This document shows positions 9,355-18,000 of a DNA stretch of 64,000 bases, in pieces. Under the pieces are notes generated by a model. It did not search any database. It was not told where the DNA came from and saw only the letters and a list, made by a program, of their open reading frames with translations. Position 1 is the first letter of the stretch, and each line of letters starts with the position of its first letter. The DNA is from Bacillus sp. S/N-304-OC-R1. GTDB lineage: Bacteria; Bacillota; Bacilli; Bacillales; Cytobacillaceae. Location of the stretch: the NCBI RefSeq assembly GCF_019749375.1, contig NZ_JACWFE010000013.1, positions 303,217 through 367,216 on the forward strand, given 5' to 3'. The translations under genes and the position numbers were made by a program.

Positions 9355-10359
9355 TTATTTACCTAAATTTTGTAAGAAAGTTAGATTGATCAACCCTTTA
9401 ATATCATTGCTTGGAATATACCCAGCCTCTTTACTAATATCGGCCATTTCTTGAATAACTTGTTCATTCACATCTGTTGTCACTTGCAGCCTTTTAAATG
9501 CCGCTGCAGTTTCTTCTTTGCTAATTTCTTTACCTGTTAAACCTTTAATATGTTTGATCACTAAGTCCTGTGCTTCTTCAGGATGTTCCTGAATGTAAGC
9601 TACCGCTTTTTTATGCGCTGTTAAGTATGCTTGGACGAGCTTTTTATTGTTCAAAAATTCATCAGTTGCAGCAACAACTGTATTAGTAGATTCCTTGCCC
9701 CAAGCAAATTGATCCCAATCAAGCAAAAGCTTGCCATTAGCTTGTGTTTCTAAGAAATAGCCCCATGGTTCTTGAGTAGCTGCTGCATCAACAGATTTTT
9801 GAACGAAAAGAGTTGCCGTATCTGCTGGAGCAGCTGCAAATAGTTCAACTGTCCCGCCGTTCGTTGTAGCATTCAAGTTAACATCCTTCAGTGCTTTTCT
9901 TAACATCACATCTTGCGTGCTGCCGATAACGGGAATGGCTACTCTTTTGCCATCTAAATCCTCAAGCTTTTCAATCCCGCTGCCTTCATTTGCGACTAAT
10001 ACTGCACCTCCATTGACTGCACCTGAAATGATATGGAATTTTGGATTCTTAACATAAAAATTTAGCAAAGGACCTGGACCAACTGTTCCAACATCAATGG
10101 ATTTAGTCGCCATTGCTTCCATAAATAATCCGCCATTGCTGAAAGTCTTCGTTTCTATTTTTACATCTTTTCCAAATGCTTCTGTGAAGTAATTCTTTTC
10201 AAGAGCAACGATCGTTGCAATATGTGTTAAGTTTGGAAAGTAGCCAATTTTAACATTTTGGCTTCCTGCTTTTTGCTCCGTTTTTTCACCCTGACCACAA
10301 GCACCTAACAATCCAATGATCAATAATGCTGCCAAAACTAATTTTACATTTTTAAACAT
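9355..10359 (-). CDS. ABC importer substrate-binding lipoprotein (sulfonate/nitrate type)
   Basis: The 334-residue periplasmic-binding-protein fold of the SsuA/NMT1 type begins with a lipoprotein signal ending LLGAC, Cys21 being the predicted lipid-attachment site. The family pattern is visible: IGYFPNLTHI near the start of the mature protein, GGLFMEAMATKSIDVG, and IPVIGSTQDVMLRKAL. It is the third gene of an ATPase-permease-binding-protein operon. Neighbouring cysteine-synthase-like enzyme makes an organosulfur ligand (alkanesulfonate or taurine) likely, but nitrate or thiamine-precursor ligands are not excluded by sequence. Confidence 0.88.
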   Translation of the reverse strand: MFKNVKLVLAALLIIGLLGACGQGEKTEQKAGSQNVKIGYFPNLTHIATIVALEKNYFTEAFGKDVKIETKTFSNGGLFMEAMATKSIDVGTVGPGPLLNFYVKNPKFHIISGAVNGGAVLVANEGSGIEKLEDLDGKRVAIPVIGSTQDVMLRKALKDVNLNATTNGGTVELFAAAPADTATLFVQKSVDAAATQEPWGYFLETQANGKLLLDWDQFAWGKESTNTVVAATDEFLNNKKLVQAYLTAHKKAVAYIQEHPEEAQDLVIKHIKGLTGKEISKEETAAAFKRLQVTTDVNEQVIQEMADISKEAGYIPSNDIKGLINLTFLQNLGK

Positions 10360-10389
10360 CTAATATTCTCCTTTATTCATATAATAAAA

Positions 10390-11145
10390 TTATTTATTCG
10401 TTCCCCATTTTGTTTCGATTGAGCGTTCTAACCGGACAAAAACGACATTATCCATAATTGTTCCGATAATAGCAATTACGATCATGACAGAAATAACGAG
10501 GTCCATCTGTCCTAGAGATCTTCCGGTTTCCAGCAGCTTGCCTAGTCCACCGCCTGCACCAAGCAGTTCTCCTGCCATTAAAGCTCTCCACGAAAAAGCC
10601 CAGGCGATTCGGAGTCCTGACAAAAGCTGAGGAATTGACGCAGGCATAATGACTGTTCGAACAAAATGGAAACCAGTTGACCCAAAGGTCCAGGCAACAC
10701 GCTGATAAAGCTTTGGAACATTTTTAAATCCACTAGTTGCACTGACTGTCATTGTCCATGTTGCTCCGATTGTCACAATAAACAGAATAGCAAAATTATT
10801 AAGCCCGAACCAAATTATCGCAAGCGGAAACCAAACGATACTTGGAATAGATTGCAGTGCAGTGACTAAGAAACCGAGTGTATCTTCAACGAATTTGAAC
10901 TTCCATATTAAGTAACCCATAATTGTTCCTAAAATGATGGCGATGGAAAAACCAATTAATATTCTGCCCAAGCTTACCCCAATGGCAGCAGTAATTTGCA
11001 CATTTATAATCCCGGTAACAAATGTTTTTAAGATTTGTGATAACGGGGGAAACATAAATTCAGGAAGCCCTGAAAATCTAGATGTGACTTCCCAAATCAC
11101 CGCTATGATCATGATGAAGCCGATCCGCCTTAAAGCTGTAGTCAT
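10390..11145 (-). CDS. ABC importer permease (SsuC/TauC type)
   Basis: A 251-residue BPD-type inner-membrane permease with about six membrane segments. The EAA-like cytoplasmic loop that contacts the ATPase reads GSTGFHFVRTVIMPASIPQLLSGLR when followed over its length, near residues 155-180. ATG 11145 is preferred over GTG 11148 because it is 9 bases after AGGAGG. The gene start lies inside the ATPase gene, giving a 68-base overlap and likely translational coupling. Confidence 0.9.
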   Translation of the reverse strand: MTTALRRIGFIMIIAVIWEVTSRFSGLPEFMFPPLSQILKTFVTGIINVQITAAIGVSLGRILIGFSIAIILGTIMGYLIWKFKFVEDTLGFLVTALQSIPSIVWFPLAIIWFGLNNFAILFIVTIGATWTMTVSATSGFKNVPKLYQRVAWTFGSTGFHFVRTVIMPASIPQLLSGLRIAWAFSWRALMAGELLGAGGGLGKLLETGRSLGQMDLVISVMIVIAIIGTIMDNVVFVRLERSIETKWGTNK

Positions 11146-11920
11146 CACCCATTTCCTCCTTCAGTACTTTCTCAATCTCTTCCTGTAGTATTGATAGAAT
11201 TTTTTGCTCGGCATGCAGTGTAACACTATCAGGCATGAAACCATCTTTTGATGTTTGGACACTAATAATGTCTTTTATTTTTCCTGGACGAGTGGCAAAA
11301 ACAATTACTTTTTCTGATAACAATACAGCTTCTCTAATATTGTGCGTGATAAATAGAATTGTCACTTTTGTTTTTCGCCAGATCTCAAGCAACTCTTTAT
11401 GTAGGACCATTCTTGTTTGCTCATCAAGTGCAGAAAATGGCTCATCCATTAGTAAAATGTCTGGTTCCATGACTAGTGCACGGGCAATGGCAACCCTTTG
11501 CTTCATTCCTCCTGAAAGCTGATGGGGATATGAATTTGTATACCGGCTCAAATGAACCATTTTTAGTACTTCAAGAGCTTTTGCTTGTGCTTGTTTTTTC
11601 GGGATCTTTTTTAACAGGAGCCCATATGTTACATTTTCAAGTACTGTTAGCCATGGAAATAAGCCTGCCTCTTGGAAGACTACAACTCTATCTGGACCAG
11701 GCTGAGTTACCTTTTTCCCGTCAATTTTGATTTCACCTTTATCTGCCTTTTCCAGACCGGCGATTAAATACAGCATTGTCGACTTTCCGCAGCCAGACGG
11801 CCCTACGATCGAAACAAAGCTGCCTTTATCAATGTTTAAAGAAATATCATCTAAAACTTGAATTCTATTATTTCTTTCATTAATGAAGCTTTTTTCAATT
11901 CCATCAATTGATAAATACAT
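11078..11920 (-). CDS. ABC importer ATP-binding protein (SsuB/TauB type)
   Basis: Nucleotide-binding subunit of the importer. Walker A GPSGCGKST is at 40-48, signature LSGGMKQR at 135-142 and Walker B LLMDEP at 156-161; the Q-loop lies in VVFQEAGLFPW. It is 280 residues, ~25 longer than the common ~255, because of a polar His/Asp-rich tail (LHHDHSGDLGSH). That tail is encoded in the region that overlaps the permease gene. It is the first gene of the operon; GGGGTGAA precedes ATG 11920. Confidence 0.92.
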   Translation of the reverse strand: MYLSIDGIEKSFINERNNRIQVLDDISLNIDKGSFVSIVGPSGCGKSTMLYLIAGLEKADKGEIKIDGKKVTQPGPDRVVVFQEAGLFPWLTVLENVTYGLLLKKIPKKQAQAKALEVLKMVHLSRYTNSYPHQLSGGMKQRVAIARALVMEPDILLMDEPFSALDEQTRMVLHKELLEIWRKTKVTILFITHNIREAVLLSEKVIVFATRPGKIKDIISVQTSKDGFMPDSVTLHAEQKILSILQEEIEKVLKEEMGDDYSFKADRLHHDHSGDLGSHI

Positions 11921-11992
11921 ATGTTCACCCCAAATCGTGGTTTATATTATAAACTATTCATATAAAAATACTTGGTTTTAATATAGAAAGTA

Positions 11993-12017
11993 AACAGGAT
12001 GTGTACTACATCCTGTT
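11993..12017 (-). terminator. Hairpin at the end of the cysteine synthase-like gene
   Basis: AACAGGATGT ... ACATCCTGTT, a perfect 10-bp stem that overlaps the stop codon of the minus-strand gene. The T-tract is short, so termination may be partial and transcription could run into the importer operon. Confidence 0.55.
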
Positions 12018-12948
12018 ATTCGTAATGAAATAGGTCACTTGATAAATATCGTTCCCCCGTATCCGGTGCTATACAAACAACGGCTTCTGAAGGGCTTAAT
12101 CTTTCTGCAACCTTTAACGCTGAAAAAACTGAGGCTCCACCCGAAGGCCCGAGCAGAATTCCTTCTAATGAAGCAAGCTTTCTCACTGTTTCATATGCCT
12201 CTTCATCATTAATTTGAAAAATTTCGTCATAAACAGATGTATTTAAAATTGAAGGGATAAATCCAGGGCTTGTGCCAACGAGTTTATGCTTGCCGGGCTT
12301 TCCCCCTGAGAGCACTGGTGATCCTGCCGGTTCTACAACATGTACAGTTATAGATGGGTCATATTTCTTTAATTCCTCACCAGTTCCTGTGATTGTTCCT
12401 CCAGTTCCAGAAGTTCCTACAAAGGCAGCCAATTTTTTGCGGTTTTCCTCCATAGCCTGAATAATTTCAACAGCTGTTGTCTTACGATGGATATTAGGAT
12501 TAGCTTCATTTTCAAATTGCATAGGAACAAAGCTATTAGGAATAGAGGAGGCTATTTCAAGAGCCTTCTTAATAGCACCAGGCATTTTCTCATCACTTGG
12601 AGTAAGAACGACTTCAGCACCGTAGGTCCTTAGGATATTTATTCTTTCTGCAGTTGAGGAATCAGGCATTACAATGATTGAGCGATATCCACGGGCAGCT
12701 GCGTTCATGGCAAGTCCGATTCCTGTATTCCCAGAAGTAGGTTCAATGATTGTTGCGCCTTTTTTAAGCTGACCTGAGTTTTCTGCTTCAACAATCATAT
12801 TATAAGCAGCCCGATCCTTTACGCTCCTGCTTGGATTAAAGTATTCAAGCTTTACATACACTTCAGCTCCGTCTTTCGATGGAAGTCTGTTTAATCTGAC
12901 TAGTGGGGTATCTCCGATTAATTCTGCAATATTATTAACGACCTTCAC
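12016..12948 (-). CDS. Cysteine synthase-like PLP enzyme (CysK/YtkP family)
   Basis: A fold-type II PLP enzyme of the O-acetylserine sulfhydrylase family, making cysteine from O-acetylserine and sulfide, or a related beta-replacement. The PLP lysine is Lys44 (PSRSVKDRA); TSGNTG binds the substrate carboxylate and GTSGTGGTITG the phosphate. The 310 residues match both CysK and B. subtilis YtkP; details such as the start MKVVNNIAEL resemble YtkP more, so the physiological role may differ from the main CysK. It starts at GTG 12948 after AGGTGAG and lies upstream of the sulfonate-type importer, on the same strand. Confidence 0.88.
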   Translation of the reverse strand: MKVVNNIAELIGDTPLVRLNRLPSKDGAEVYVKLEYFNPSRSVKDRAAYNMIVEAENSGQLKKGATIIEPTSGNTGIGLAMNAAARGYRSIIVMPDSSTAERINILRTYGAEVVLTPSDEKMPGAIKKALEIASSIPNSFVPMQFENEANPNIHRKTTAVEIIQAMEENRKKLAAFVGTSGTGGTITGTGEELKKYDPSITVHVVEPAGSPVLSGGKPGKHKLVGTSPGFIPSILNTSVYDEIFQINDEEAYETVRKLASLEGILLGPSGGASVFSALKVAERLSPSEAVVCIAPDTGERYLSSDLFHYE

Positions 12949-13182
12949 AGTCTCACCTACATTCTCTTTTTGAACTATACGTTTTTATTATATTAACAGA
13001 TTAATATCATATTATCCATACCATTTTACTTGGTTTTTAACAAAATAGTTATTTTTTTATATTTTAACCGTTAAATATTAAAAAAATCGCATATGGATGT
13101 TATAAAGAGGTACGTGATTTTTTTTAAAACCTTTGCCTTCATGTTAAAATGGTTCTAGTGATAAAAGAAGGTGGAGAGCTAT

Positions 13183-13827
13183 ATGCATGATGTTATACAA
13201 AAGGCGGAAGACTTTGTACGAAATCTTCTTGGAAATGATTGTACAGGTCATGATTGGTATCATATTGAAAGAGTTCGCAGAAATGCTTTATATATTTGTG
13301 AAAAGGAAAACAAAGGGGACAGCTATATAATTGAATTAGCTGCATTGCTTCATGACGTTCCAGATGAAAAATTAAATGCTTCAAAGGAAGAAGGAGAGAG
13401 AAAATTATTTGATTTTCTTGATACTATAGAGCTAGAACAGCATGTACGTGATGAAGTCATTGATATTATCGGCTCAATTTCCTTTAAAGGCGGTAAGAAA
13501 TCAGTCTTAAATAGTATAGAAGCAATGATTGTTCAAGATGCAGATCGGCTGGATGCTATCGGTGCGATTGGAATTGCGAGAGCCTTTGCTTTTGGAGGAA
13601 AGAAAGGACAGCCTATATATTCTCCAGAGGTTGGAGTAAGAGACAAGATGACGGAAGAAGAATACCGTAAAGGAAAATCATCATCCATTCATCATTTTTA
13701 TGAAAAGCTATTGAAGCTGAAAGACTTGTTAAATACCGAAACAGCGAAGGAAATGGCAGAAAAGCGCCATGGATTAATGGAAAATTATTTAGAAGAATTT
13801 TTTAATGAATGGAATGGTCAAAAATGA
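13183..13827 (+). CDS. ypgQ: HD-domain nucleotide hydrolase YpgQ
   Basis: A 214-residue HD-superfamily metal-dependent phosphohydrolase. The metal ligands are seen in order: HDWYHIERVRRNA, LLHDVPDEK (the HD pair) and VQDADRLDAIGAIGIAR. B. subtilis YpgQ is a Mn-dependent (deoxy)nucleoside triphosphate pyrophosphatase; the same role is inferred. A GTG four codons upstream lies in the ribosome site AAGGTGG, so ATG 13183 is chosen. It overlaps the next gene by four bases (ATGA), so YpgQ and the ABC-F ATPase are coupled. Confidence 0.9.
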   Translation: MHDVIQKAEDFVRNLLGNDCTGHDWYHIERVRRNALYICEKENKGDSYIIELAALLHDVPDEKLNASKEEGERKLFDFLDTIELEQHVRDEVIDIIGSISFKGGKKSVLNSIEAMIVQDADRLDAIGAIGIARAFAFGGKKGQPIYSPEVGVRDKMTEEEYRKGKSSSIHHFYEKLLKLKDLLNTETAKEMAEKRHGLMENYLEEFFNEWNGQK

Positions 13828-15704
13828 AAATGATTTCAATTGAAAATGTTACGAAAACATATGGAGAGAAAGAGTTATTTAACGCCATATCCTTTACAAT
13901 TGCGGAAAAAGATAGAGTAGGCTTAATTGGTGTGAACGGGACTGGGAAATCCTCTTTGCTAAAAATCGTGGCTGGATTGGACATTCCGGATTCAGGTGAA
14001 ATGATCACTCCAAAAGATTATTCCATTTCTTATTCTGCTCAGGAGCCTGCTTTAGACCCTAATCTCACTATACTGAGTCAAGTATTTGCTGGAGATGCAC
14101 CGGTCCTAGTCTTGCTTAGGGAATATGAGCAAACTTTAATAGATTTAAGGTCAGACCCTCATAATCAGGCTATTCAAGATAAGCTATTCGAACAGCAAAA
14201 GAAGATGGATGCATTAAACGCTTGGGAAGCCTCTACGAATGCGAAATCGATTCTAACTAAGCTTGGGATTGATGATTTTGATAAAAAAATAGCCCAGCTT
14301 TCAGGAGGCCAGAAGAAAAGGGTGGCACTTGCCCAAAGCTTAATTCAATCTCCTGATTTGCTCATCCTTGACGAGCCGACAAATCATCTTGACTATGAAT
14401 CTGTAAAATGGCTGGAAGATTATTTGGGACGCTATCAGGGTGCACTCCTTCTTGTTACGCATGACCGTTATTTCCTAGATCGGGTGACAAATAGAATGTT
14501 TGAGCTAGAAGGCGGAAAGTTATACAGCTATAAAGGAAACTATGCTGCATTTTTAGAAGCCAAAGCAATTCGTGAAGAAAATGAAGAAGCGACGATCGAG
14601 AAGAAAAAGAACTTATTTCGAAGAGAGCTTGAATGGATAAGAAGAGGAGCAAAGGCAAGAACAACGAAACAGAAAGCCCGGATTCAACGTTTTGAAACGC
14701 TTGATAATCAGCTTGCATCTGTCAAAAGCTCGGAAAAACTGGATATGTCATTAAGCGGAAGCAGATTAGGAAAACAGGCTTTTGAGTTAAAGTCTGCTTC
14801 TAAGAGATTTGGCAATGATGTCATATTAAATTCTTTTGATTTGCTCGTTAAACCTGGTGATAGAATTGGTATCATTGGGAATAATGGAACAGGGAAATCG
14901 ACATTACTCAATATATTAGCTGGAAAAATCCCGCTTGATTCTGGTGAAAGAATCATTGGACAAACTGTAAAAATCGCTTATTACACACAGGAAAGTGAAG
15001 ATATGGATGAGAATAAGCGAATGATAGAATATTTAAAGGAAACGGCGCAGGTTGTTGAAACGTCAGATGGAAAAACGATTTCCGCAGCACAAATGCTTGA
15101 GAGATTTTTATTTCCTTCCTATTCACATGGAACTCCTATTCGAAAGCTGTCCGGTGGAGAAAAACGGAGACTTTATCTGCTGAAAATATTAATGTCAGAG
15201 CCAAATGTTCTTCTATTGGATGAGCCGACGAATAATCTGGATACCCAAACCTTAACTGTATTGGAAGACTATCTAGAAGATTTTCCAGGTGTTGTGATTA
15301 CAGTATCCCATGACCGCTACTTCTTAGATAAGGTTGCCGATCAGCTGCTCGTTGTGAAGGGCCATGGAGAAATTAACACTTTTTATGGAAACTATACTGA
15401 ATTCCTTGAAAAAGAAATAGAGAAACCAGCACCTCAAGCGAAACCTGCTCCCTCGGTTGAAAAAGAACGGGAAAAGCCTAAAAAGAAAAAATTGAGCTAT
15501 AACGAACAAAGAGAATGGGATGGAATTGAAGATCATATTGCTTCAGTTGAAGCCCGCTTAGAGGAGATTGCTGCTGAAATGGCCGACACCGGCAGTGATT
15601 TTGAAAAAGCCCGTGCGCTAATGGAAGAAGAGGCCAAGTTAAATGGAGAGCTTGAACATTTAATCGAAAGATGGAGCTACTTATCCGAACTTGCCGAGAA
15701 ATAA
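13824..15704 (+). CDS. yfmR: ABC-F ATPase, YfmR/Uup type
   Basis: A soluble tandem-ABC ATPase that acts in the ribosomal E site. The first cassette has GVNGTGKSS, LSGGQKKR and LILDEPTNHLD; the second has GNNGTGKST, LSGGEKRR and LLLDEPTNNLD. The inter-cassette linker contains RRGAKARTTKQKARIQRF, diagnostic of the Uup/YfmR branch, and the C-terminus is a Lys-rich stretch plus coiled coil, as in Uup. B. subtilis YfmR helps ribosomes stalled on proline-rich sequences alongside EF-P. ATG 13824 overlaps the ypgQ stop; an ATG at 13809 would add five residues but would also lie inside ypgQ. In-frame ATG 13830 is also possible. Confidence 0.93.
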   Translation: MKMISIENVTKTYGEKELFNAISFTIAEKDRVGLIGVNGTGKSSLLKIVAGLDIPDSGEMITPKDYSISYSAQEPALDPNLTILSQVFAGDAPVLVLLREYEQTLIDLRSDPHNQAIQDKLFEQQKKMDALNAWEASTNAKSILTKLGIDDFDKKIAQLSGGQKKRVALAQSLIQSPDLLILDEPTNHLDYESVKWLEDYLGRYQGALLLVTHDRYFLDRVTNRMFELEGGKLYSYKGNYAAFLEAKAIREENEEATIEKKKNLFRRELEWIRRGAKARTTKQKARIQRFETLDNQLASVKSSEKLDMSLSGSRLGKQAFELKSASKRFGNDVILNSFDLLVKPGDRIGIIGNNGTGKSTLLNILAGKIPLDSGERIIGQTVKIAYYTQESEDMDENKRMIEYLKETAQVVETSDGKTISAAQMLERFLFPSYSHGTPIRKLSGGEKRRLYLLKILMSEPNVLLLDEPTNNLDTQTLTVLEDYLEDFPGVVITVSHDRYFLDKVADQLLVVKGHGEINTFYGNYTEFLEKEIEKPAPQAKPAPSVEKEREKPKKKKLSYNEQREWDGIEDHIASVEARLEEIAAEMADTGSDFEKARALMEEEAKLNGELEHLIERWSYLSELAEK

Positions 15705-15734
15705 GCCTGTGCTTTTAGCCAGGCTTGTTTTTTC
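15703..15734 (+). terminator. Terminator of ypgQ-yfmR
   Basis: AAGCCTG ... CAGGCTT, 10-base loop, then TTTTTTTC. Confidence 0.85.
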
Positions 15735-15746
15735 TTTAATTAGTTA

Positions 15747-15960
15747 GGCTGTTTTCTAAAGGATTGTTGCTTTTAACAACATTGGAGACGCAGAGTGGAA
15801 TGGAGCGAAGGGTGCTTGACTCCTGTGGGTGATAGAGGAAAAGTCAAGACCCCACAGACGGAACGTCGAGGAGGCTTGACTTCCTCCCCACGGAAAGCAA
15901 GTGCCCGTAGCGGAAAGGAACGGTCCAGTTTTCATTATCAAACAACAAACTTTGCAAAAC
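15747..15960. repeat. Bacillaceae interspersed repeat, family A, long copy
   Basis: A non-coding element, richer in G+C than its surroundings. Its left 124 bases (15747-15870) match 63800-63923 at 110 of 124 positions by hand alignment without gaps. Self-complementary blocks include CTGTGGG with CCCACAG, and TTGACT with AGTCAA. The right half (from 15871, including CCCCACGGAAAGC) is missing from the other copy. Elements of this look are scattered between genes in many Bacillaceae; the function is unknown. The rest of the 354-base gap holds only the yfmR terminator and the ypgR ribosome site. Confidence 0.75.
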
Positions 15961-16058
15961 ACCGATAGTTAAAAAGCACGAAATGTGATGCGCTGATTGT
16001 AATATGTTAAAATGGCAATAGAAAACAAGGTGAATTCAGTAAAAAAGGTGGAATGGCT

Positions 16059-17186
16059 GTGAATATAAAGGCGATTGAACCAACACCAAGTCCTAATACG
16101 ATGAAGGTTATCCTAAATGAAGAGCTCCCAATGGGGAAAAGCAATAATTATAAAATAGAAAATAGTGAAGGGGCACCTAAGGTAATTCAAGATATTCTTG
16201 CGATTGAAGGGATAAAAGGTGTCTATCATGTTGCTGACTTTTTAGCGGTTGAAAGAAATGCAAAATTTGATTGGAAGGATATTTTGCCAAAAGTAAGACT
16301 CGCATTTGGTGAAGAGGCTGAAGCTGAAAATGATCATGGTACAAAAGTGAACGACCACTTCGGTGAAATAAAAGTATCTATTCAAAAATTTAAAGATATT
16401 CCGATGCAGGTCAAGCTGACAGACGGAACAGAAGAGCGGCGCTTCGGACTGCCGGAGATCTTTATGAATGCACTATCCGATGCACAGTCAAAAGATGATA
16501 ATGTTGTATTGGCCAGGAAATGGGTGGAGTCAGGTGTTCGCTATGGTGATTTTGATCAGGTAGGGAAGGAAGTTGTTGAGGAATTATTGGCAGCTTACCC
16601 TGACACCCGATTAAAGCTCCTTGTGGAACAGGCGAAAAATCCTGAACTGAGCACTCAAAAGCAAGCACGCCAACGTTTAAAGGTGACTCTTGCTGATCTT
16701 GACAATCCTGATTGGCGCGTTCGCTATCAAATGCTAGAACAAATGGATGATCCAACCTTAAATGATTTACCAGTCTTAGAGATTGCACTTCAGGATGAAA
16801 AGGCATCTATTAGAAGATTAGCCACAGTTTATTTAGGAATGATAGAGGATAAGAAAGTACTTCCGCTTCTTTATAAAGCACTGAAGGACAAAACGGTTAC
16901 GGTAAGAAGAACAGCTGGTGACTGTTTGTCAGATTTGGGATTTCAAGAAGCTATGCAGGAAATGATGAATGCATTAAAGGATAGCAGCAAGCTTGTTCGC
17001 TGGCGTGCAGCCATGTTTCTGTATGAAGAAGGAGATGAAACTGCTCTTCCTGCTCTCAAAGCGGCTGAAGATGATCCAGAATTTGAAGTAAGTATGCAAA
17101 TTAAACTGGCGATTGAAAGAATCGAGCTTGGAGAAGAAGCAAAAGGATCAGTTTGGAAGCAAATGACGGAAGCAAGAAAGAAATAA
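16059..17186 (+). CDS. ypgR: Conserved virulence factor C-like protein YpgR (NifU-N-like + HEAT repeats)
   Basis: A 375-residue cytoplasmic protein. Residues 1-85 resemble the Nfu N-terminal domain (IEPTPSPNTMKVILNEEL ... IKGVYHVADFLAVERN). The C-terminal half is a series of HEAT-type helical repeats (DWRVRYQMLEQM, SIRRLATVYLG, TVRRTAGDCLSDLG, LVRWRAAMFLYEEGD). It corresponds to B. subtilis YpgR and staphylococcal CvfC; the molecular role is not known, although the Nfu-like domain hints at iron-sulfur protein maturation. GTG 16059 follows AAGGTGG by 7 bases; ATG 16053 would be only 2 bases after it. Confidence 0.85.
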   Translation: MNIKAIEPTPSPNTMKVILNEELPMGKSNNYKIENSEGAPKVIQDILAIEGIKGVYHVADFLAVERNAKFDWKDILPKVRLAFGEEAEAENDHGTKVNDHFGEIKVSIQKFKDIPMQVKLTDGTEERRFGLPEIFMNALSDAQSKDDNVVLARKWVESGVRYGDFDQVGKEVVEELLAAYPDTRLKLLVEQAKNPELSTQKQARQRLKVTLADLDNPDWRVRYQMLEQMDDPTLNDLPVLEIALQDEKASIRRLATVYLGMIEDKKVLPLLYKALKDKTVTVRRTAGDCLSDLGFQEAMQEMMNALKDSSKLVRWRAAMFLYEEGDETALPALKAAEDDPEFEVSMQIKLAIERIELGEEAKGSVWKQMTEARKK

Positions 17187-17264
17187 TTTTACCCTCTTTT
17201 GAAATGAGCATAAACTATAGTATGCTAACTGCATACAACAAGAAGAATAGGAGAAGTGATAAAG

Positions 17265-17699
17265 ATGTCTATGGCATATGAAGAATATATGAAACAAATG
17301 GTTAAACCAATGAGACAAGAACTTGTTCAAGCTGGATTTAAAGAATTATTAACACCTGAAGAGGTAGAGCAATTTATCGAGAATGTTGAAGGAACTACAC
17401 TTGTAGTAGTAAATTCTGTTTGTGGCTGTGCTGCTGGACTTGCCCGTCCTGCTGCAACTCAGGCAATTATGCGAAGTGAAAAGAAACCAGATCACTTAGT
17501 AACCGTATTTGCGGGTCAGGAAAAAGAAGCTACTGCCAAAATGCGGGAATACTTTGAAGGCTTAGAGCCATCGTCGCCATCTATGGCTATTTTAAAAGGC
17601 AAAGAGGTAGTTCATTTTATTCACCGTCATGACATTGAAGATCATTCAATGGAAGCAATCATGGAAAATCTTATCACTGCTTTTGAAGAAAATTGTTAA
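17265..17699 (+). CDS. brxA: Bacilliredoxin BrxA (YphP)
   Basis: A thioredoxin-fold protein that removes bacillithiol from S-bacillithiolated proteins (bacilliredoxin). The active site is the CGC motif with Cys53 and Cys55 in SVCGCAAGLARPAATQ. The 144 residues equal the length of B. subtilis YphP/BrxA. ATG 17265 is chosen over GTG 17256, which lies in the ribosome site GGAGAAGTG. It is monocistronic with its own terminator. msrA and msrB later in the window serve related oxidative repair. Confidence 0.96.
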   Translation: MSMAYEEYMKQMVKPMRQELVQAGFKELLTPEEVEQFIENVEGTTLVVVNSVCGCAAGLARPAATQAIMRSEKKPDHLVTVFAGQEKEATAKMREYFEGLEPSSPSMAILKGKEVVHFIHRHDIEDHSMEAIMENLITAFEENC

Positions 17700-17711
17700 T
17701 AAGAGAGGGAA

Positions 17712-17741
17712 TAGGATGTCAGATGACGTCCTTTCTTTTTT
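17712..17741 (+). terminator. Terminator of brxA
   Basis: AGGATGTC pairs with GACGTCCT (one wobble) over a 4-base loop, followed by TTCTTTTTT. Confidence 0.7.
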
Positions 17742-17743
17742 AA

Positions 17744-17985
17744 ATGTCTAGCTCCAGCGCCTACCCCCGACGTACAGGACGTACTAGTGTCGACAATGCG
17801 ACAGGACGTCGCGGTTTTGTCGACCTCGAGGTCACAAGCCGTTCCTCCCAGAAAGGTAAAGAACACCTTTCCGTGAGGACCGTCTTGTGCTTGTCGGGGG
17901 TGAGCACAAAGGAAAGCTTCTGCGAATAATCCTCGCAGGAACAATTGTCCTTTAAATGTTCCGAAGGCGCTTGCGCTTTTCTAAG
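17744..17985. repeat. Large structured intergenic element, family B
   Basis: About 240 G+C-rich bases in an AT-rich surrounding, with nested inverted repeats. Outer stems pair AGCGCC (about 17756) with GGCGCT (about 17965) and ACCCCCGAC with GTCGGGGGT. Inner hairpins are GTAC-AGGAC-GTAC; GTCGACAA..GCGAC-AGGAC-GTCGC..TTGTCGAC; and CACAAG ... CTTGTG enclosing AAAGGT/ACCTTT. Two hairpins share the loop AGGAC. It does not code for a plausible protein. It occupies nearly all of the 301-base gap between brxA and the next gene; similar blocks beginning TCTAGCTCCAGCGCCTA are known as dispersed repeats in Bacillaceae. Confidence 0.7.
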
Positions 17986-18000
17986 ATAAAGGTGAATTCA

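Noticed and set aside
13079..13125. Imperfect palindrome AAAAAAATCGC ... GTGATTTTTTT upstream of ypgQ
   Set aside because: Long loop and mostly A/T pairs; could occur by chance in this AT-rich stretch. Neither flanking gene ends here.
15756..15962. Minus-strand 68-codon frame in the family A repeat
   Set aside because: Falls in a structured non-coding repeat, and the truncated copy at 63800 does not keep it.
17696..17944. Reading frames of 61-82 codons on both strands across the family B repeat
   Set aside because: They are by-products of G+C-rich inverted repeats; no ribosome sites and no protein-like pattern.
17956..18000. Upstream ATG extension of the YpiP-like methyltransferase
   Set aside because: The extra 15 codons come from the repeat element and lack a ribosome site; ATG 18001 has AAAGGTGA at the right distance.
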